Part shown: one piece after another, positions 1 through 7,787 of the stretch
Layout: each line of letters opens with the position of its first letter
Numbering within the stretch: the first letter of the stretch is position 1
Assembly (NCBI RefSeq): GCF_022662375.1
Contig: NZ_JAKNQL010000008.1
Span: 124,001 to 188,000, forward strand
Direction of reading: 5' to 3'
Source of the DNA: Pseudomonas sp. CROZ-RG-20F-R04-15
GTDB taxonomy: Bacteria > Pseudomonadota > Gammaproteobacteria > Pseudomonadales > Pseudomonadaceae
DNA length: 64,000 nt
Position numbers and translations under genes: made by a program
Notes under the pieces: generated by a model
What the model saw: the letters and a program-made list of their open reading frames with translations, nothing else
Databases searched by the model: none
Told to the model about the DNA's origin: nothing

Positions 1-181
1 CGAGAAAATCCATGCCCAGCGCTTGCAGCACGCGGTTCATTTCCGTGATGCCGGGTTCGCGACGCTTGTTCAGCCAATGGCCGATCCCGCCCTGGGACAT
101 GCCGACGCGCTCTCCGAGCTCTGTTTGAGTGATTTTGAGTTCACTCATCTTGGCCTTGACCAACTCAATCCATTTATCCAT
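1..181 (-). CDS. XRE/Cro-CI family repressor, N-terminal part (cut by window edge)
   Basis: The visible 60 residues begin MDKWIELVKAKMSELKITQ and form a Cro/CI-type helix-turn-helix (TQTELGERVGMSQGGIGHW is the two-helix core). A ribosome site AAGGTG sits 7 bases before the ATG. The rest of the protein runs off the left edge, so it cannot be seen whether a LexA/S24 peptidase domain follows, as in PrtR-like repressors. It is divergent from the DUF6124 gene at 312, and the 130-base AT-rich gap between them would hold its operator. DNA binding is well supported; the regulated process is unknown. Confidence 0.75.
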   Translation of the reverse strand, partial: MDKWIELVKAKMSELKITQTELGERVGMSQGGIGHWLNKRREPGITEMNRVLQALGMDFL

Positions 182-311
182 GTGCAGCACCTTACGTGGA
201 CGCCTTCGGCCAGCAAAACACATATTGTAGTATTTAAATTCTGGTCACAACTACGAAGAGTACTATTCTGAAAGGACGGATTTTCAATCGACCAAGGAGT
301 GCCTCTTCATC

Positions 312-650
312 ATGAATATCAGCAGCAAAGACTTGCCCGATCTGCAAATGGACACCACCTTCACCTCGCCTCAGGGCAATGCGGCGGCGCAGCGAGCACT
401 GGACTATTACTTGAAACCAGCTGTGTCAGAACCCGAGGTCGACGAACGCTTTTTCGATGTCAGGCGCCATTTGAGCGGCGAAGAAGCCCTGGTGCACGCT
501 TCGGATCTGTTGCGTTGTGCCGCAGCCACGGCCTTCAAGGCAGCGGAAAACCTGCAAGGCGCGAGTCGCGATCTGGCATTTTCAGTGGTGCACATGGTGG
601 ATATGGCGCGGGCGATGGTCGACCATTCACTCGATGGCGATGAGGCCTGA
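312..650 (+). CDS. DUF6124 family protein
   Basis: A 112-residue soluble, acidic protein of the kind annotated DUF6124/DUF3077 in Pseudomonas. It has no signal peptide or membrane segment. The C-terminal half is helical, with alternating Ala/Val/Met positions typical of a small helical bundle. An AAGGAG site lies 12 bases before the ATG, a slightly long spacing. It is divergent from the XRE repressor, the usual kind of neighbour for a repressor-controlled gene. Function is unknown and no catalytic motif is visible. An overlapping ORF in another frame (299-643) is a shadow. Confidence 0.7.
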   Translation: MNISSKDLPDLQMDTTFTSPQGNAAAQRALDYYLKPAVSEPEVDERFFDVRRHLSGEEALVHASDLLRCAAATAFKAAENLQGASRDLAFSVVHMVDMARAMVDHSLDGDEA

Positions 651-714
651 GGAACGGGAATGCGGACGGACGGACGGACGGGAAAGAATTTTCCAATCGC
701 GCAGATAAAAACAT

Positions 715-747
715 TTGACTTGCAAATGATAATGATTATTATTGCAT
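715..747 (+). promoter_or_regulatory. Sigma70 promoter with Fur box for prrF
   Basis: TTGACT (715-720) and TATTAT (737-742) are separated by 16 bases. A 7-1-7 Fur box, TGATAAT-G-ATTATTA (727-741), has one mismatch to the ideal palindrome and covers the spacer and -10. Iron-loaded Fur would therefore block the promoter. The predicted start is near 750, matching the usual 5' end of PrrF. Confidence 0.9.
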
Positions 748-749
748 GC

Positions 750-860
750 AGCTGGTCGCGAGATCAGTCGATGGACCAGAGACCTTAGGTCGGTCTTCTG
801 GACTATCTCCTCATCAGGCTAATCACGGTTTTTGACCCGGCTTTTTGCCGGGTTTTTTTT
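750..860 (+). ncRNA. prrF: PrrF iron-responsive small RNA
   Basis: The transcript carries the conserved PrrF core (GACTATCTCCTCATCAGGCT, near 800-820), which pairs with mRNAs of iron-rich proteins such as sodB, acn and sdh. It starts with the typical 5' hairpin CTGGTCGCGAGATCAG and ends in the terminator CCCGGC-TTTTT-GCCGGG followed by nine T (836-861). A second small hairpin, GCCCG-TTTTT-CGGGC, follows at 862-876. Length is about 110 nt, as in P. aeruginosa PrrF1/2. Only one copy is present here. That fits fluorescent pseudomonads, in which the two PrrF genes are at separate loci rather than in tandem. Confidence 0.9.
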
Positions 861-1137
861 TGCCCGTTTTTCGGGCTTATGGCTTCAGGCTAATGAAGTC
901 TTCAGGTGTTGCAAATTCGATGGCGCGGATAATATCAAAAGAATATCGCTTGGCAAGCCGAGCCCGGCCACATTGGGGCAAACTAATGACAATTAGCACT
1001 TGAGAATCAATCGCACAGCCTCTAAGCTGCTTGCGCGTCATGGAGGACGCCCCCCGCCACACCCCGCAATTCCCCTCGGTTTCAGACCTGCCTGCGTGTA
1101 AAGTAACGGCCATAAAAATCATATTCAGGAATCGATT

Positions 1138-2289
1138 ATGACCGTGGCCAAATCTTCGTTCGACATCAGCGCCAACTTCGACAGCGGCAACATCCAAGTC
1201 ATCGACATCAGCAATCCGCTCAATCCGGTTCTGGCCATTCGCCCGGATACCCGCAGCGCCCATTTTCAGTGGTTCCACTTCAAGGCCAGCGGGCTGCATG
1301 TTCATCAGGAACACTGGTTCCGCCTGGTCAACGCCAGCCAGTCCTCCTATAACAAAGCCTGGACCGGCTATCAGGCAGTCGCTTCCTACGACCACGTCAA
1401 CTGGTTCCGTATTCCGACCAGTTTTGAAGGTGACAGCCTGCGCTTTTGCCTCGAAGCCGAGCAAACCCACGCCTGGTTTGCCTATTTCGAACCCTACAGT
1501 CGTGGCCGTCACGACTGGCTGATCGATCAGGCGTTGAGCAAGGCTGGCACCGAACTGCTGGCCACCGGCAAGAGCGTCGAAGGTCGCGATATTCAACTGC
1601 TGCGCAAAGGCACCGGCGCCGAGGGCCAGCGCAAAGTCTGGATCATTGCTCAACAGCATCCGGGCGAGCACATGGCTGAATGGTTCATGGAAGGCGTGAT
1701 CGAACGTCTGGAAAGACACGACGATCCCGTGCTGAACAAACTGCTGGCCAGCGCTGACTTGTACCTGGTGCCGAACATGAACCCGGACGGTGCCTTCCAC
1801 GGTCACCTGCGCACCAATGCGATGGGCCAGGACTTGAACCGCGCCTGGCAGAACGCCAGTCAGGAAGTCAGCCCCGAGGTACTTTTCGTACAGCAGCAAA
1901 TGGAACAGTATGGCGTCGATCTGTTCCTCGACGTACATGGCGACGAAGAAATACCCCACGTATTCACCGCCGGTTGCGAAGGCAACCCGGGCTTCACGCC
2001 GCGAATCGAGAAGCTCGAAGAACATTTCCGCAGCCACCTGAAACACACCACCAAAGACTTCCAGACCCAGTACGGCTACACCCGCGACGAACCGGGCCAA
2101 GCCAACATGACGCTGGCGTGCAACAGCGTCGGGCAAAAATACGACTGCCTGTCGTTGACCCTGGAAATGCCATTCAAGGATCACGACGACCATCCCGACA
2201 AAGTCACCGGCTGGTCGGGCAAACGCTCGAAGCTATTGGGCAAAGACGTACTGACGACCATTGCCGACATGGTTGATACCTTGCGCTGA
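1138..2289 (+). CDS. M14-type zinc carboxypeptidase (cytosolic carboxypeptidase-like)
   Basis: 383 residues without a signal peptide. It has the two-part architecture of the cytosolic carboxypeptidase (Nna1/AGTPBP-like) branch of M14: an N-terminal beta-sandwich (about 1-130) and a zinc peptidase domain. Zinc ligands are visible as HPGE (His174, Glu177) and the histidine in DVHGDEE (His267). The catalytic glutamate is in LTLEMPF (Glu343). It should remove C-terminal residues from cytoplasmic peptides or proteins, but the bacterial substrate is not known. It stands alone, closed by the terminator at 2306. Confidence 0.88.
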   Translation: MTVAKSSFDISANFDSGNIQVIDISNPLNPVLAIRPDTRSAHFQWFHFKASGLHVHQEHWFRLVNASQSSYNKAWTGYQAVASYDHVNWFRIPTSFEGDSLRFCLEAEQTHAWFAYFEPYSRGRHDWLIDQALSKAGTELLATGKSVEGRDIQLLRKGTGAEGQRKVWIIAQQHPGEHMAEWFMEGVIERLERHDDPVLNKLLASADLYLVPNMNPDGAFHGHLRTNAMGQDLNRAWQNASQEVSPEVLFVQQQMEQYGVDLFLDVHGDEEIPHVFTAGCEGNPGFTPRIEKLEEHFRSHLKHTTKDFQTQYGYTRDEPGQANMTLACNSVGQKYDCLSLTLEMPFKDHDDHPDKVTGWSGKRSKLLGKDVLTTIADMVDTLR

Positions 2290-2305
2290 TCCCCTCCTCC
2301 GTCCC

Positions 2306-2338
2306 GCAAAAGATCGCAGCTTGTCTGCGATCTTTTGC
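2306..2338. terminator. Strong bidirectional terminator
   Basis: Perfect 14-bp inverted repeat GCAAAAGATCGCAG / CTGCGATCTTTTGC with a 5-base loop. The stem ends in A and T runs, so it can stop transcription after the M14 gene and in the reverse direction. Confidence 0.85.
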
Positions 2339-2437
2339 TTTGTGCGATTTGTACGCTTGCGCAAACAGGTTGCAAAATAAAACCCTAATCAATACCGTGA
2401 CCAAGGTTTTATTTTGAAACCTAAAAGGATGCGGGAT

Positions 2438-3631
2438 ATGAAACCTCTCAAAAGCAGCGTCGTTTTGCTTTTCTCCGTGGCATGCGGTCTGGCCGTGGGC
2501 AACGTGTATTACGCCCAGCCATTGCTGGACGCGATGGCCGTGGCGTTTGCGATGTCGCCGGCGACCATCGGCATCGTCATCACCCTGACGCAAATCGGCT
2601 ACGGCATCGGTCTGGTATTACTGGTGCCACTCGGGGATCTGCTCAACCGGCGCAAATTGATCGTCACCCAGACACTGCTGTCGGCAGTGGCGTTGTTGAT
2701 GATCGCGCTGGCGCCCAGCAGTGTCTGGCTGCTGCTCGGCATGACATTGACCGGGCTGCTCGCCGTCGTGACGCAGGTGTTGGTAGCCTACGCCGCGACG
2801 CTGGCGATCCCGGCACAACGCGGACGCGTAGTCGGTGTGGTGACCAGCGGCATCGTGGTAGGAATTCTGCTGGCACGCACGGTCGCGGGCGGCATGGCCG
2901 ATCTGGCCGGATGGCGTGCAATCTACTTTCTGTCAGCCGCGCTGACCCTGTTGATGGCGTTGCTGTTGTTTCGCGTTCTGCCCAAGCACGAATCCCCGCA
3001 ACCGGCGACGGGCTACATCGCACTGATCGCTTCGGTTTTCAGCCTGTTCAAAGAAGAACCGGTGCTGCGCCAACGCGCGATCCTCGCCCTGCTGACCTTC
3101 GCCAGCGCGATGGTGCTGTGGACGCCGATGGTGCTGCCGCTGGCCGCCCCGCCGCTGTCCCTATCGCACAGTGAAATCGGTCTGTTCGGATTGGCCGGCG
3201 CAGCGGGTGCGCTGGCTGCCGCACGCGCTGGTCATCTGGCTGATCGCGGCCTCGGCCAATGGGTCAGTGGTCTTTCGCTGTTGCTGATGCTCGCTTCATG
3301 GCTGCCAATCGCCCTCACCCAATCGTCATTGTGGGCATTACTGCTTGGTGTGATCACTCTGGATCTGGGTCTGCAAGCCGTACACGTCACCAGCCAGAGC
3401 ATGATTTACAGCGTGCGTCCGGCAGCGCAAAGCCGCCTCACCGCCGGTTACATGCTGTTCTACTCGATCGGCAGCGCGCTGGGCTCAATCAGTTCGACCG
3501 CCATGTATGCGTGGGCCGGCTGGATCGGCGTGTGCCTGCTCGGCGCCGCCATCAACGCCGTGGCGCTCGCGTACTGGTGGCTGACCCTGAAAAGCGGCGC
3601 ACCGGCACGATGCGCCACTCAAACGGGTTAA
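2438..3631 (+). CDS. MFS transporter (DHA1-type drug/proton antiporter family)
   Basis: About 397 residues with twelve hydrophobic segments. It carries the MFS loop 2-3 motif GDLLNRRK (canonical GxLaDrxGrr) and a motif-C-like stretch TSGIVVGILLARTVAGG in helix 5, typical of 12-helix exporters. The ATG at 2438 is preferred over the TTG at 2414 because AAAAGGA lies 8 bases upstream of it. The gene ends 4 bases inside the 3' end of the converging cytochrome b561 gene. Substrate cannot be told from sequence. Confidence 0.85.
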   Translation: MKPLKSSVVLLFSVACGLAVGNVYYAQPLLDAMAVAFAMSPATIGIVITLTQIGYGIGLVLLVPLGDLLNRRKLIVTQTLLSAVALLMIALAPSSVWLLLGMTLTGLLAVVTQVLVAYAATLAIPAQRGRVVGVVTSGIVVGILLARTVAGGMADLAGWRAIYFLSAALTLLMALLLFRVLPKHESPQPATGYIALIASVFSLFKEEPVLRQRAILALLTFASAMVLWTPMVLPLAAPPLSLSHSEIGLFGLAGAAGALAAARAGHLADRGLGQWVSGLSLLLMLASWLPIALTQSSLWALLLGVITLDLGLQAVHVTSQSMIYSVRPAAQSRLTAGYMLFYSIGSALGSISSTAMYAWAGWIGVCLLGAAINAVALAYWWLTLKSGAPARCATQTG

Positions 3632-4173
3632 CTGCGATCGCGACCACGCAACATGCTGTCGAGCACCTCGTCACGGCGGATCCAGCCATGAAACAGCGCC
3701 GCTGCCAGGTGCAACAGCACCGTCAGGAACAGCAGATAGGCCAGATAGCCATGCGCCTTGCGCAGCAGCGCAAACAGCTGCGCGTCCGCCGGAACAATCG
3801 ATGGCAACTGCAACGTTGTGCTGAGCATGACCGGCTCACCCGAAGCGCTGATCATCGCCCAGCCGAGCAATGGCAACACCAGCATCAACGCGTACAGGAG
3901 CAGATGCGAAGCCTTGGCTGCCAGCGCCTGCCAGTCCGGAAGATCCGCAGGCAACGGTGGCTGGCGCGTGGTGAGCCGCACCAGCAAACGCACAATCACC
4001 AGCGCCAGTATCGCGATGCCCAGCGGCTTGTGCAGATGGATCAGCCATTCATGCCGCTCGGAAACCGAGGTGACCATACCTGCGCCGATAAACAGCATGG
4101 CGATGATCATCAGTGCCATCAGCCAATGCAGCAGCCGCGCCACCAGGGCGAAATGCGTCGGTTGAGTTCTCAT
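3628..4173 (-). CDS. Cytochrome b561 family membrane protein
   Basis: 181 residues with four membrane helices and histidines placed to bind two b-type hemes (LLHW at residue 16, HLHKPLG near 46-48, KASHLLLY, and the last-helix HLAAALFHGW). It belongs to the bacterial YceJ-like family that passes electrons from quinol. Its ATG overlaps the stop of the upstream catalase-like gene (ATGA), so the two are translationally coupled. Electron donation to the periplasmic heme peroxidase is the likely joint role (inference). The unit is controlled by the ECF-type promoter at 5319-5345. Confidence 0.88.
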   Translation of the reverse strand: MRTQPTHFALVARLLHWLMALMIIAMLFIGAGMVTSVSERHEWLIHLHKPLGIAILALVIVRLLVRLTTRQPPLPADLPDWQALAAKASHLLLYALMLVLPLLGWAMISASGEPVMLSTTLQLPSIVPADAQLFALLRKAHGYLAYLLFLTVLLHLAAALFHGWIRRDEVLDSMLRGRDRS

Positions 4174-5276
4174 GGACGAGCCTCCTGTTTGCCGGCGGGC
4201 AACTGGCTGACTTCGCTGGTGCGACGCAGGTAGGAATTGGCGTAACCGGCGGAACGGGCCGCGAGCAACGGGTCGTCGGAGCCCTGAATCCCGGCCGGCA
4301 GCACCAGCGGGTCGTAGTTGATATCACGGCATTCGCCGCTCAGTTGCGGCTGGGTTTTCTCCAGCACCAACGTGCCAGCGTTCAACACTTTGCGCCCCTC
4401 AGGCCAGGTCTTGCTGGCGTCATTTACCGGGTCTTCAGGATTGGCCAGGGTGATGTTCAACTGAAAGCGCAGCGATCCTGCGGCCAAACGTTGCACCAGA
4501 TCCTTCTCGAGAAAGTCGCCGCCCTCAGGCGCAGTGGCGCCCGCCGCATCCCGCGCCAACGGCGTCATGCTCCAGCGCACGGCCTGCTTTTTACCGCTGG
4601 CGTCGACCAGATAAAACGCATTGACGCTGTTGTAGGTTTCAGTGGCATAACTGGCCGACGGCTTGGCGGTTTTCACCCAGGTCAGGAACGGCACGGTTTC
4701 CGGGTGCGAGGCGAAGAACGCCGGGACCTTCGCCGGGTCAGGTTTACCAGTGGCTGGATCCGGCGACTGTGCCTGCTGCAATTGATAAAACGCCTCAGGC
4801 GTGCCGACCGGGAACACCGGCATGCTGTTCATCCCGGTGCGCCACTGCTGCCCATTGGCCTGAGTGAAACGCAGCGCCAGACTGCGGATCGGCACGCTGC
4901 TGTCCGGTGCATACGGATTGCCCGCCGGCAGCGCGAATCGCCCGACCACCGGGGTCTGCGGCTCGTTGAACACCTGCGCAGTGGAAAACACCCGCGCCTC
5001 GCCACTGCTTTCGAAATGGCCGATCACGCAGACGCCTTTGGCATGGTTACGACGGAAGCCAGGGTGGACGCCGTTGTTCTTTTCCAGCACATCCACCAGC
5101 GCTTTTGGCGTCAGGCGTTGTGGGTCAAAGTTGCCGTGCACGTAGGCAAACGCCCCGGCCACGGCAGCGACTACCACAGCAATGCCGCCCAGACGCAGCA
5201 CCAGGCTCGCTGCACTCAGAGGTGGACGCTTTGGCCCGCCGGGCGGCGCAGTATCGGGTGATGAACGATCAACCAT
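4170..5276 (-). CDS. Catalase-related heme peroxidase, membrane-anchored (SrpA-like)
   Basis: 368 residues from the ATG at 5276 (GGAG 8 bases upstream; the longer ORF lacks a site). A single N-terminal membrane anchor (about 25-48) precedes a minimal catalase-fold domain, much shorter than a full catalase. The distal heme histidine is in RRNHAKGVCVIGHF, and the C-terminal NSVNAFYLVD-to-RW region carries the proximal side. Members act as peroxidases rather than true catalases. The domain should lie in the periplasm. It forms an ATGA-coupled pair with cytochrome b561 and is divergent from the ECF sigma gene. Confidence 0.88.
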   Translation of the reverse strand: MVDRSSPDTAPPGGPKRPPLSAASLVLRLGGIAVVVAAVAGAFAYVHGNFDPQRLTPKALVDVLEKNNGVHPGFRRNHAKGVCVIGHFESSGEARVFSTAQVFNEPQTPVVGRFALPAGNPYAPDSSVPIRSLALRFTQANGQQWRTGMNSMPVFPVGTPEAFYQLQQAQSPDPATGKPDPAKVPAFFASHPETVPFLTWVKTAKPSASYATETYNSVNAFYLVDASGKKQAVRWSMTPLARDAAGATAPEGGDFLEKDLVQRLAAGSLRFQLNITLANPEDPVNDASKTWPEGRKVLNAGTLVLEKTQPQLSGECRDINYDPLVLPAGIQGSDDPLLAARSAGYANSYLRRTSEVSQLPAGKQEARP

Positions 5277-5318
5277 GAAAAACTCCAGGGCCATCGGCCA
5301 CGAGTAGGAAGAATCAGC

Positions 5319-5345
5319 AAGACGCACCTCGCGCGGATTTATTCC
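5319..5345 (-). promoter_or_regulatory. ECF-sigma promoter of the peroxidase-cytochrome b561 unit
   Basis: On the minus strand GGAATAA (5345-5339) is followed after 14 bases by CGTCTT (5324-5319). It has the same two boxes and the same 14-base spacer as the promoter facing the sigma gene. This indicates that the ECF factor at 5434 drives both units. Confidence 0.75.
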
Positions 5346-5373
5346 CCGCCTCGGTATTTATTTTTCCGAACGT

Positions 5374-5400
5374 GGAATAACCTCCAACGACGGACGTCTC
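5374..5400 (+). promoter_or_regulatory. ECF-sigma autoregulatory promoter
   Basis: GGAATAA (5374-5380), a 14-base spacer and CGTCTC (5395-5400) lie about 35 bases before the ECF sigma start codon. The match to the divergent promoter at 5319-5345 is exact in both boxes apart from the last base and in spacing. Confidence 0.75.
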
Positions 5401-5433
5401 CCTAGTCCACAGCGTAGTGACTAGCAGAATTTC

Positions 5434-5940
5434 ATGAGCGAATTCGACGAACAGTTGAGAGAAATCATTCCCAGATTGCGCCGCTTTGCCGTGTCTCTGA
5501 CGCGCAACAGCAGCAGCGCTGACGATCTGGTACAGGCCAGCCTGGAGCGGGCGCTGTCGAGTTGGGGCGACAAACGCGCCGACGGCGACTTGCGCGCCTG
5601 GCTGTTTGCGATTCTGTATCGGCAGTTTCTCGACGCCCATCGCCGCTCGCGACGCTACGCACGGATGCTCGAATTCTTCACTGGTCGCGACGATGCAGAA
5701 CCCTCGGTGGAGCGCACCGTGATCGCCCAATCGACCCTGCAAGCCTTCGACCGCTTGCCCAGCGAACAGCGCGCCCTGCTGCTGATGGTCTCGGTGGAAG
5801 GTCTTTCCTATAAAGAGGTCGCCGAGATTCTCGACGCCCCGATCGGCACCGTGATGTCGCGCCTGTCCCGTGCCCGCCAGGCCTTGCGCCAATTGAGCGA
5901 CGGTGAAATCAGCAGCCCTTCTTTGCGGATACTCAAATGA
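5434..5940 (+). CDS. ECF-family RNA polymerase sigma factor
   Basis: 168 residues with only sigma regions 2 and 4. Region 2 spans about 10-75 (ADDLVQASLERAL and LRAWLFAILYRQFLDAHRR). Region 4 spans about 105-155, with the helix-turn-helix LSYKEVAEILDAPIGTVMSRLSRARQALR. No strong ribosome site is visible. The stop overlaps the start of the anti-sigma gene (ATGA), so synthesis of both is coupled. The divergent peroxidase/cytochrome genes share its promoter motif, pointing to a reactive-oxygen response. The exact ECF subgroup was not assigned. Confidence 0.93.
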   Translation: MSEFDEQLREIIPRLRRFAVSLTRNSSSADDLVQASLERALSSWGDKRADGDLRAWLFAILYRQFLDAHRRSRRYARMLEFFTGRDDAEPSVERTVIAQSTLQAFDRLPSEQRALLLMVSVEGLSYKEVAEILDAPIGTVMSRLSRARQALRQLSDGEISSPSLRILK

Positions 5941-6692
5941 TCAGCCTGCCTCCCAATGAGCGTGACTTGCACGCCTATGTCGACCACCAGCTCAGCGACG
6001 CCGACCGGCGTATGCTGGAGACCTGGCTGGCCAGTCACCCGGATGAAGCGGCGCAGGTTCGCGCCTGGCAACAGGATGCCCAGCAATTGCGCGCGGCACT
6101 CAGCGGTGCATTACAGCAGCCGGCCAATCCAGCGCTTGATCCGGGCATGATCCGCCAGCGCCGACAACGTCAGTCACGTCGTCATCTGGCCAGCGCGGCG
6201 GTATTGCTGATCGCGGTGAGCATCGGTGGCTTCAGTGGCTGGCAGGCTCGCGAAATGACCCTCGTGCGCCCGTCCATGTTGCCGATGACCGACGCTTTGC
6301 AGGCCTATCGCTTGATCGCCCAGCAAGGGATGCTGCCGGCCGATTACAAGGTCGACAATGACGGCGACATGCAACGCTGGCTTGACCGTTATTTCACCCA
6401 GGCCAGTCGCTTGCCTGACCTTAAGGCCGCTGGGTTTGCACCGGTCAGCGGGCGCCTGCTCAGCACCGATGAAGGCCCGGCGGCAATGGTCATGTATGAG
6501 GATGGCAGCGGGCACAAAGTGAGTTTCTATGTGCGACCGCCGGGGCCAAAGAACACGTTTTTGCCGCGCGGCACGCGGAGTGACGGGGACTTGCAGGCCG
6601 AATACTGGTCGGGTGGCGGCTACAACTACGCGATGGTCAGCCCGGTTGATACGCCAGCAGCGCAACAGCTAAAGCAATCGCTGCAATTCTGA
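5937..6692 (+). CDS. Anti-sigma factor, single-pass membrane protein
   Basis: 251 residues. The cytoplasmic N-terminus (about 1-80) resembles the RsiW/ChrR-like anti-sigma helical domain (DLHAYVDHQLSDADRRMLETWLASHPDEA). One membrane helix follows (about 84-102, ASAAVLLIAVSIGGFSGW) and then a roughly 145-residue periplasmic domain. No zinc-binding HxxxCxxC motif is visible, so sensing is not of the ZAS type. It should hold the ECF factor inactive until an envelope or oxidant signal releases it. Start overlaps the sigma stop (ATGA). Confidence 0.88.
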   Translation: MISLPPNERDLHAYVDHQLSDADRRMLETWLASHPDEAAQVRAWQQDAQQLRAALSGALQQPANPALDPGMIRQRRQRQSRRHLASAAVLLIAVSIGGFSGWQAREMTLVRPSMLPMTDALQAYRLIAQQGMLPADYKVDNDGDMQRWLDRYFTQASRLPDLKAAGFAPVSGRLLSTDEGPAAMVMYEDGSGHKVSFYVRPPGPKNTFLPRGTRSDGDLQAEYWSGGGYNYAMVSPVDTPAAQQLKQSLQF

Positions 6693-6706
6693 AAACACCA
6701 CCTCCT

Positions 6707-6802
6707 CCCTGTGGGAGCGAGCCTACTCGCGAAGGCGCCGGATCAGTCGCATCGTTGCTGAATGACACACCGCATTCGCGAGCAGGCTCGCTCCCACAGG
6801 GG
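6707..6802. repeat. REPIN (two inverted REP palindromes)
   Basis: CCCTGTGGGAGCGAGCCTAC at the left and its near inverse complement at the right flank about 45 unrelated bases. This is the common Pseudomonas REPIN form. It lies between the convergent 3' ends of the anti-sigma and pilus tip genes. Confidence 0.9.
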
Positions 6803-6815
6803 ATCAGCGTCAGGC

Positions 6816-7787
6816 TCAGAAACCTACGTCGAGCACGACATTGTCCAGATAAGTGCCCGCCGGCGGCGTGGTCTGGTCGGTGTAGATCTTCGCGTTGTAG
6901 TTGAAAATCTGGCTGCCGGTGCCCAAGCCATTCCCCGGATTGACCTCGGCATCGGTACTCGCCCGCCGCGCCGCGCCGACGCTGCCCCAACGCGTGGTGC
7001 CGGCACTTTTGAAAATGTCGTAGGCCAGATAATTGCTCCCGGAAATCATCCGGCGCCGGCCGCCGACACTCACCGCGTTCTGCCCGTCGCTCAACCCCAC
7101 GGTGTAAGCACTGCCTTTGGTGCAGGCCAGATTGATGGTCTGCCCGGTCACCGGCGTAAACGCGCTGACCACCGGCGCGCTGCCGAAGGCAATGTTCGGT
7201 GCAGTAATCGTGCAGTCGTTGGACACGGTCAGATTCACCGTCAGCGAGGTCGTGCCGTTGGCAATATCGCGCCCGAGGCAAATGGCGCCAATGCCGATTC
7301 CCGAGCAGTAGTTCCAGTTCCAGAAAATGCTCAGGGTCTCGGTATAGACCCCGGCGGCGACGTTGCTGCCGATGGTGGTACCGAGATAGAGCGGCACGGT
7401 TTTCGGCGTCGTACCGTTGAGCAGGCCCAGAGCATCGATGATGCCGTTGCGCGCAAAGTCATAGGCCGTGCCGCGCGTCAGCGGGTAGCTGGTGCTGTTG
7501 TTGGCGTAGATCGTGTAGCTGATGACATCGCCGGTCGGCCCGACCAGCCCGCCTTGCGTCGAAGACACAGTGCCCCAGAAGTGGTCGTTACTGGTCAGCA
7601 GCGACAGCAGCGAACCGGTGCAGCTCAAACCCGCGTTAAGCGTGGAACTGGGTTGCGACGTCGTGCGCACGGCAATCGAACTGAGCATGCCGAACGCCGC
7701 CGGCGTGGTGCTGACCACCGAGCACGCGGCCTGCACTGTCCCCGGCAACACCAGCGCCAGCGCCAATAGCCATCGCCTGAAGATCAT
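6816..7787 (-). CDS. Csu-type pilus tip adhesin, two SCPU domains
   Basis: 323 residues. After the Sec signal peptide (MIFRRWLLALALVLPGTVQA) come two SCPU (spore coat U/Csu) domains, about 22-175 and 185-323. The second ends in the normal donor-strand-type segment PAGTYLDNVVLDVGF. Length and two-domain form match CsuE, the tip adhesin of Acinetobacter Csu pili. The ATG at 7787 overlaps the usher stop codon (ATGA) and is preferred to the GTG at 7793. Last gene of the operon. Confidence 0.85.
   Translation of the reverse strand: MIFRRWLLALALVLPGTVQAACSVVSTTPAAFGMLSSIAVRTTSQPSSTLNAGLSCTGSLLSLLTSNDHFWGTVSSTQGGLVGPTGDVISYTIYANNSTSYPLTRGTAYDFARNGIIDALGLLNGTTPKTVPLYLGTTIGSNVAAGVYTETLSIFWNWNYCSGIGIGAICLGRDIANGTTSLTVNLTVSNDCTITAPNIAFGSAPVVSAFTPVTGQTINLACTKGSAYTVGLSDGQNAVSVGGRRRMISGSNYLAYDIFKSAGTTRWGSVGAARRASTDAEVNPGNGLGTGSQIFNYNAKIYTDQTTPPAGTYLDNVVLDVGF

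Noticed and set aside
182..311. Operator for the XRE repressor (AGTACT palindromes)
   Set aside because: Half-sites are short and not clearly paired; not strong enough to list as a site.
877..2193. 438-codon minus-strand ORF
   Set aside because: Shadow of the M14 carboxypeptidase, which has all zinc and catalytic motifs on the plus strand; the shadow has no family look.
4113..5261. 382-codon plus-strand ORF over the catalase-like gene
   Set aside because: Antisense shadow; the minus strand holds the heme-binding motifs and a coupled operon.
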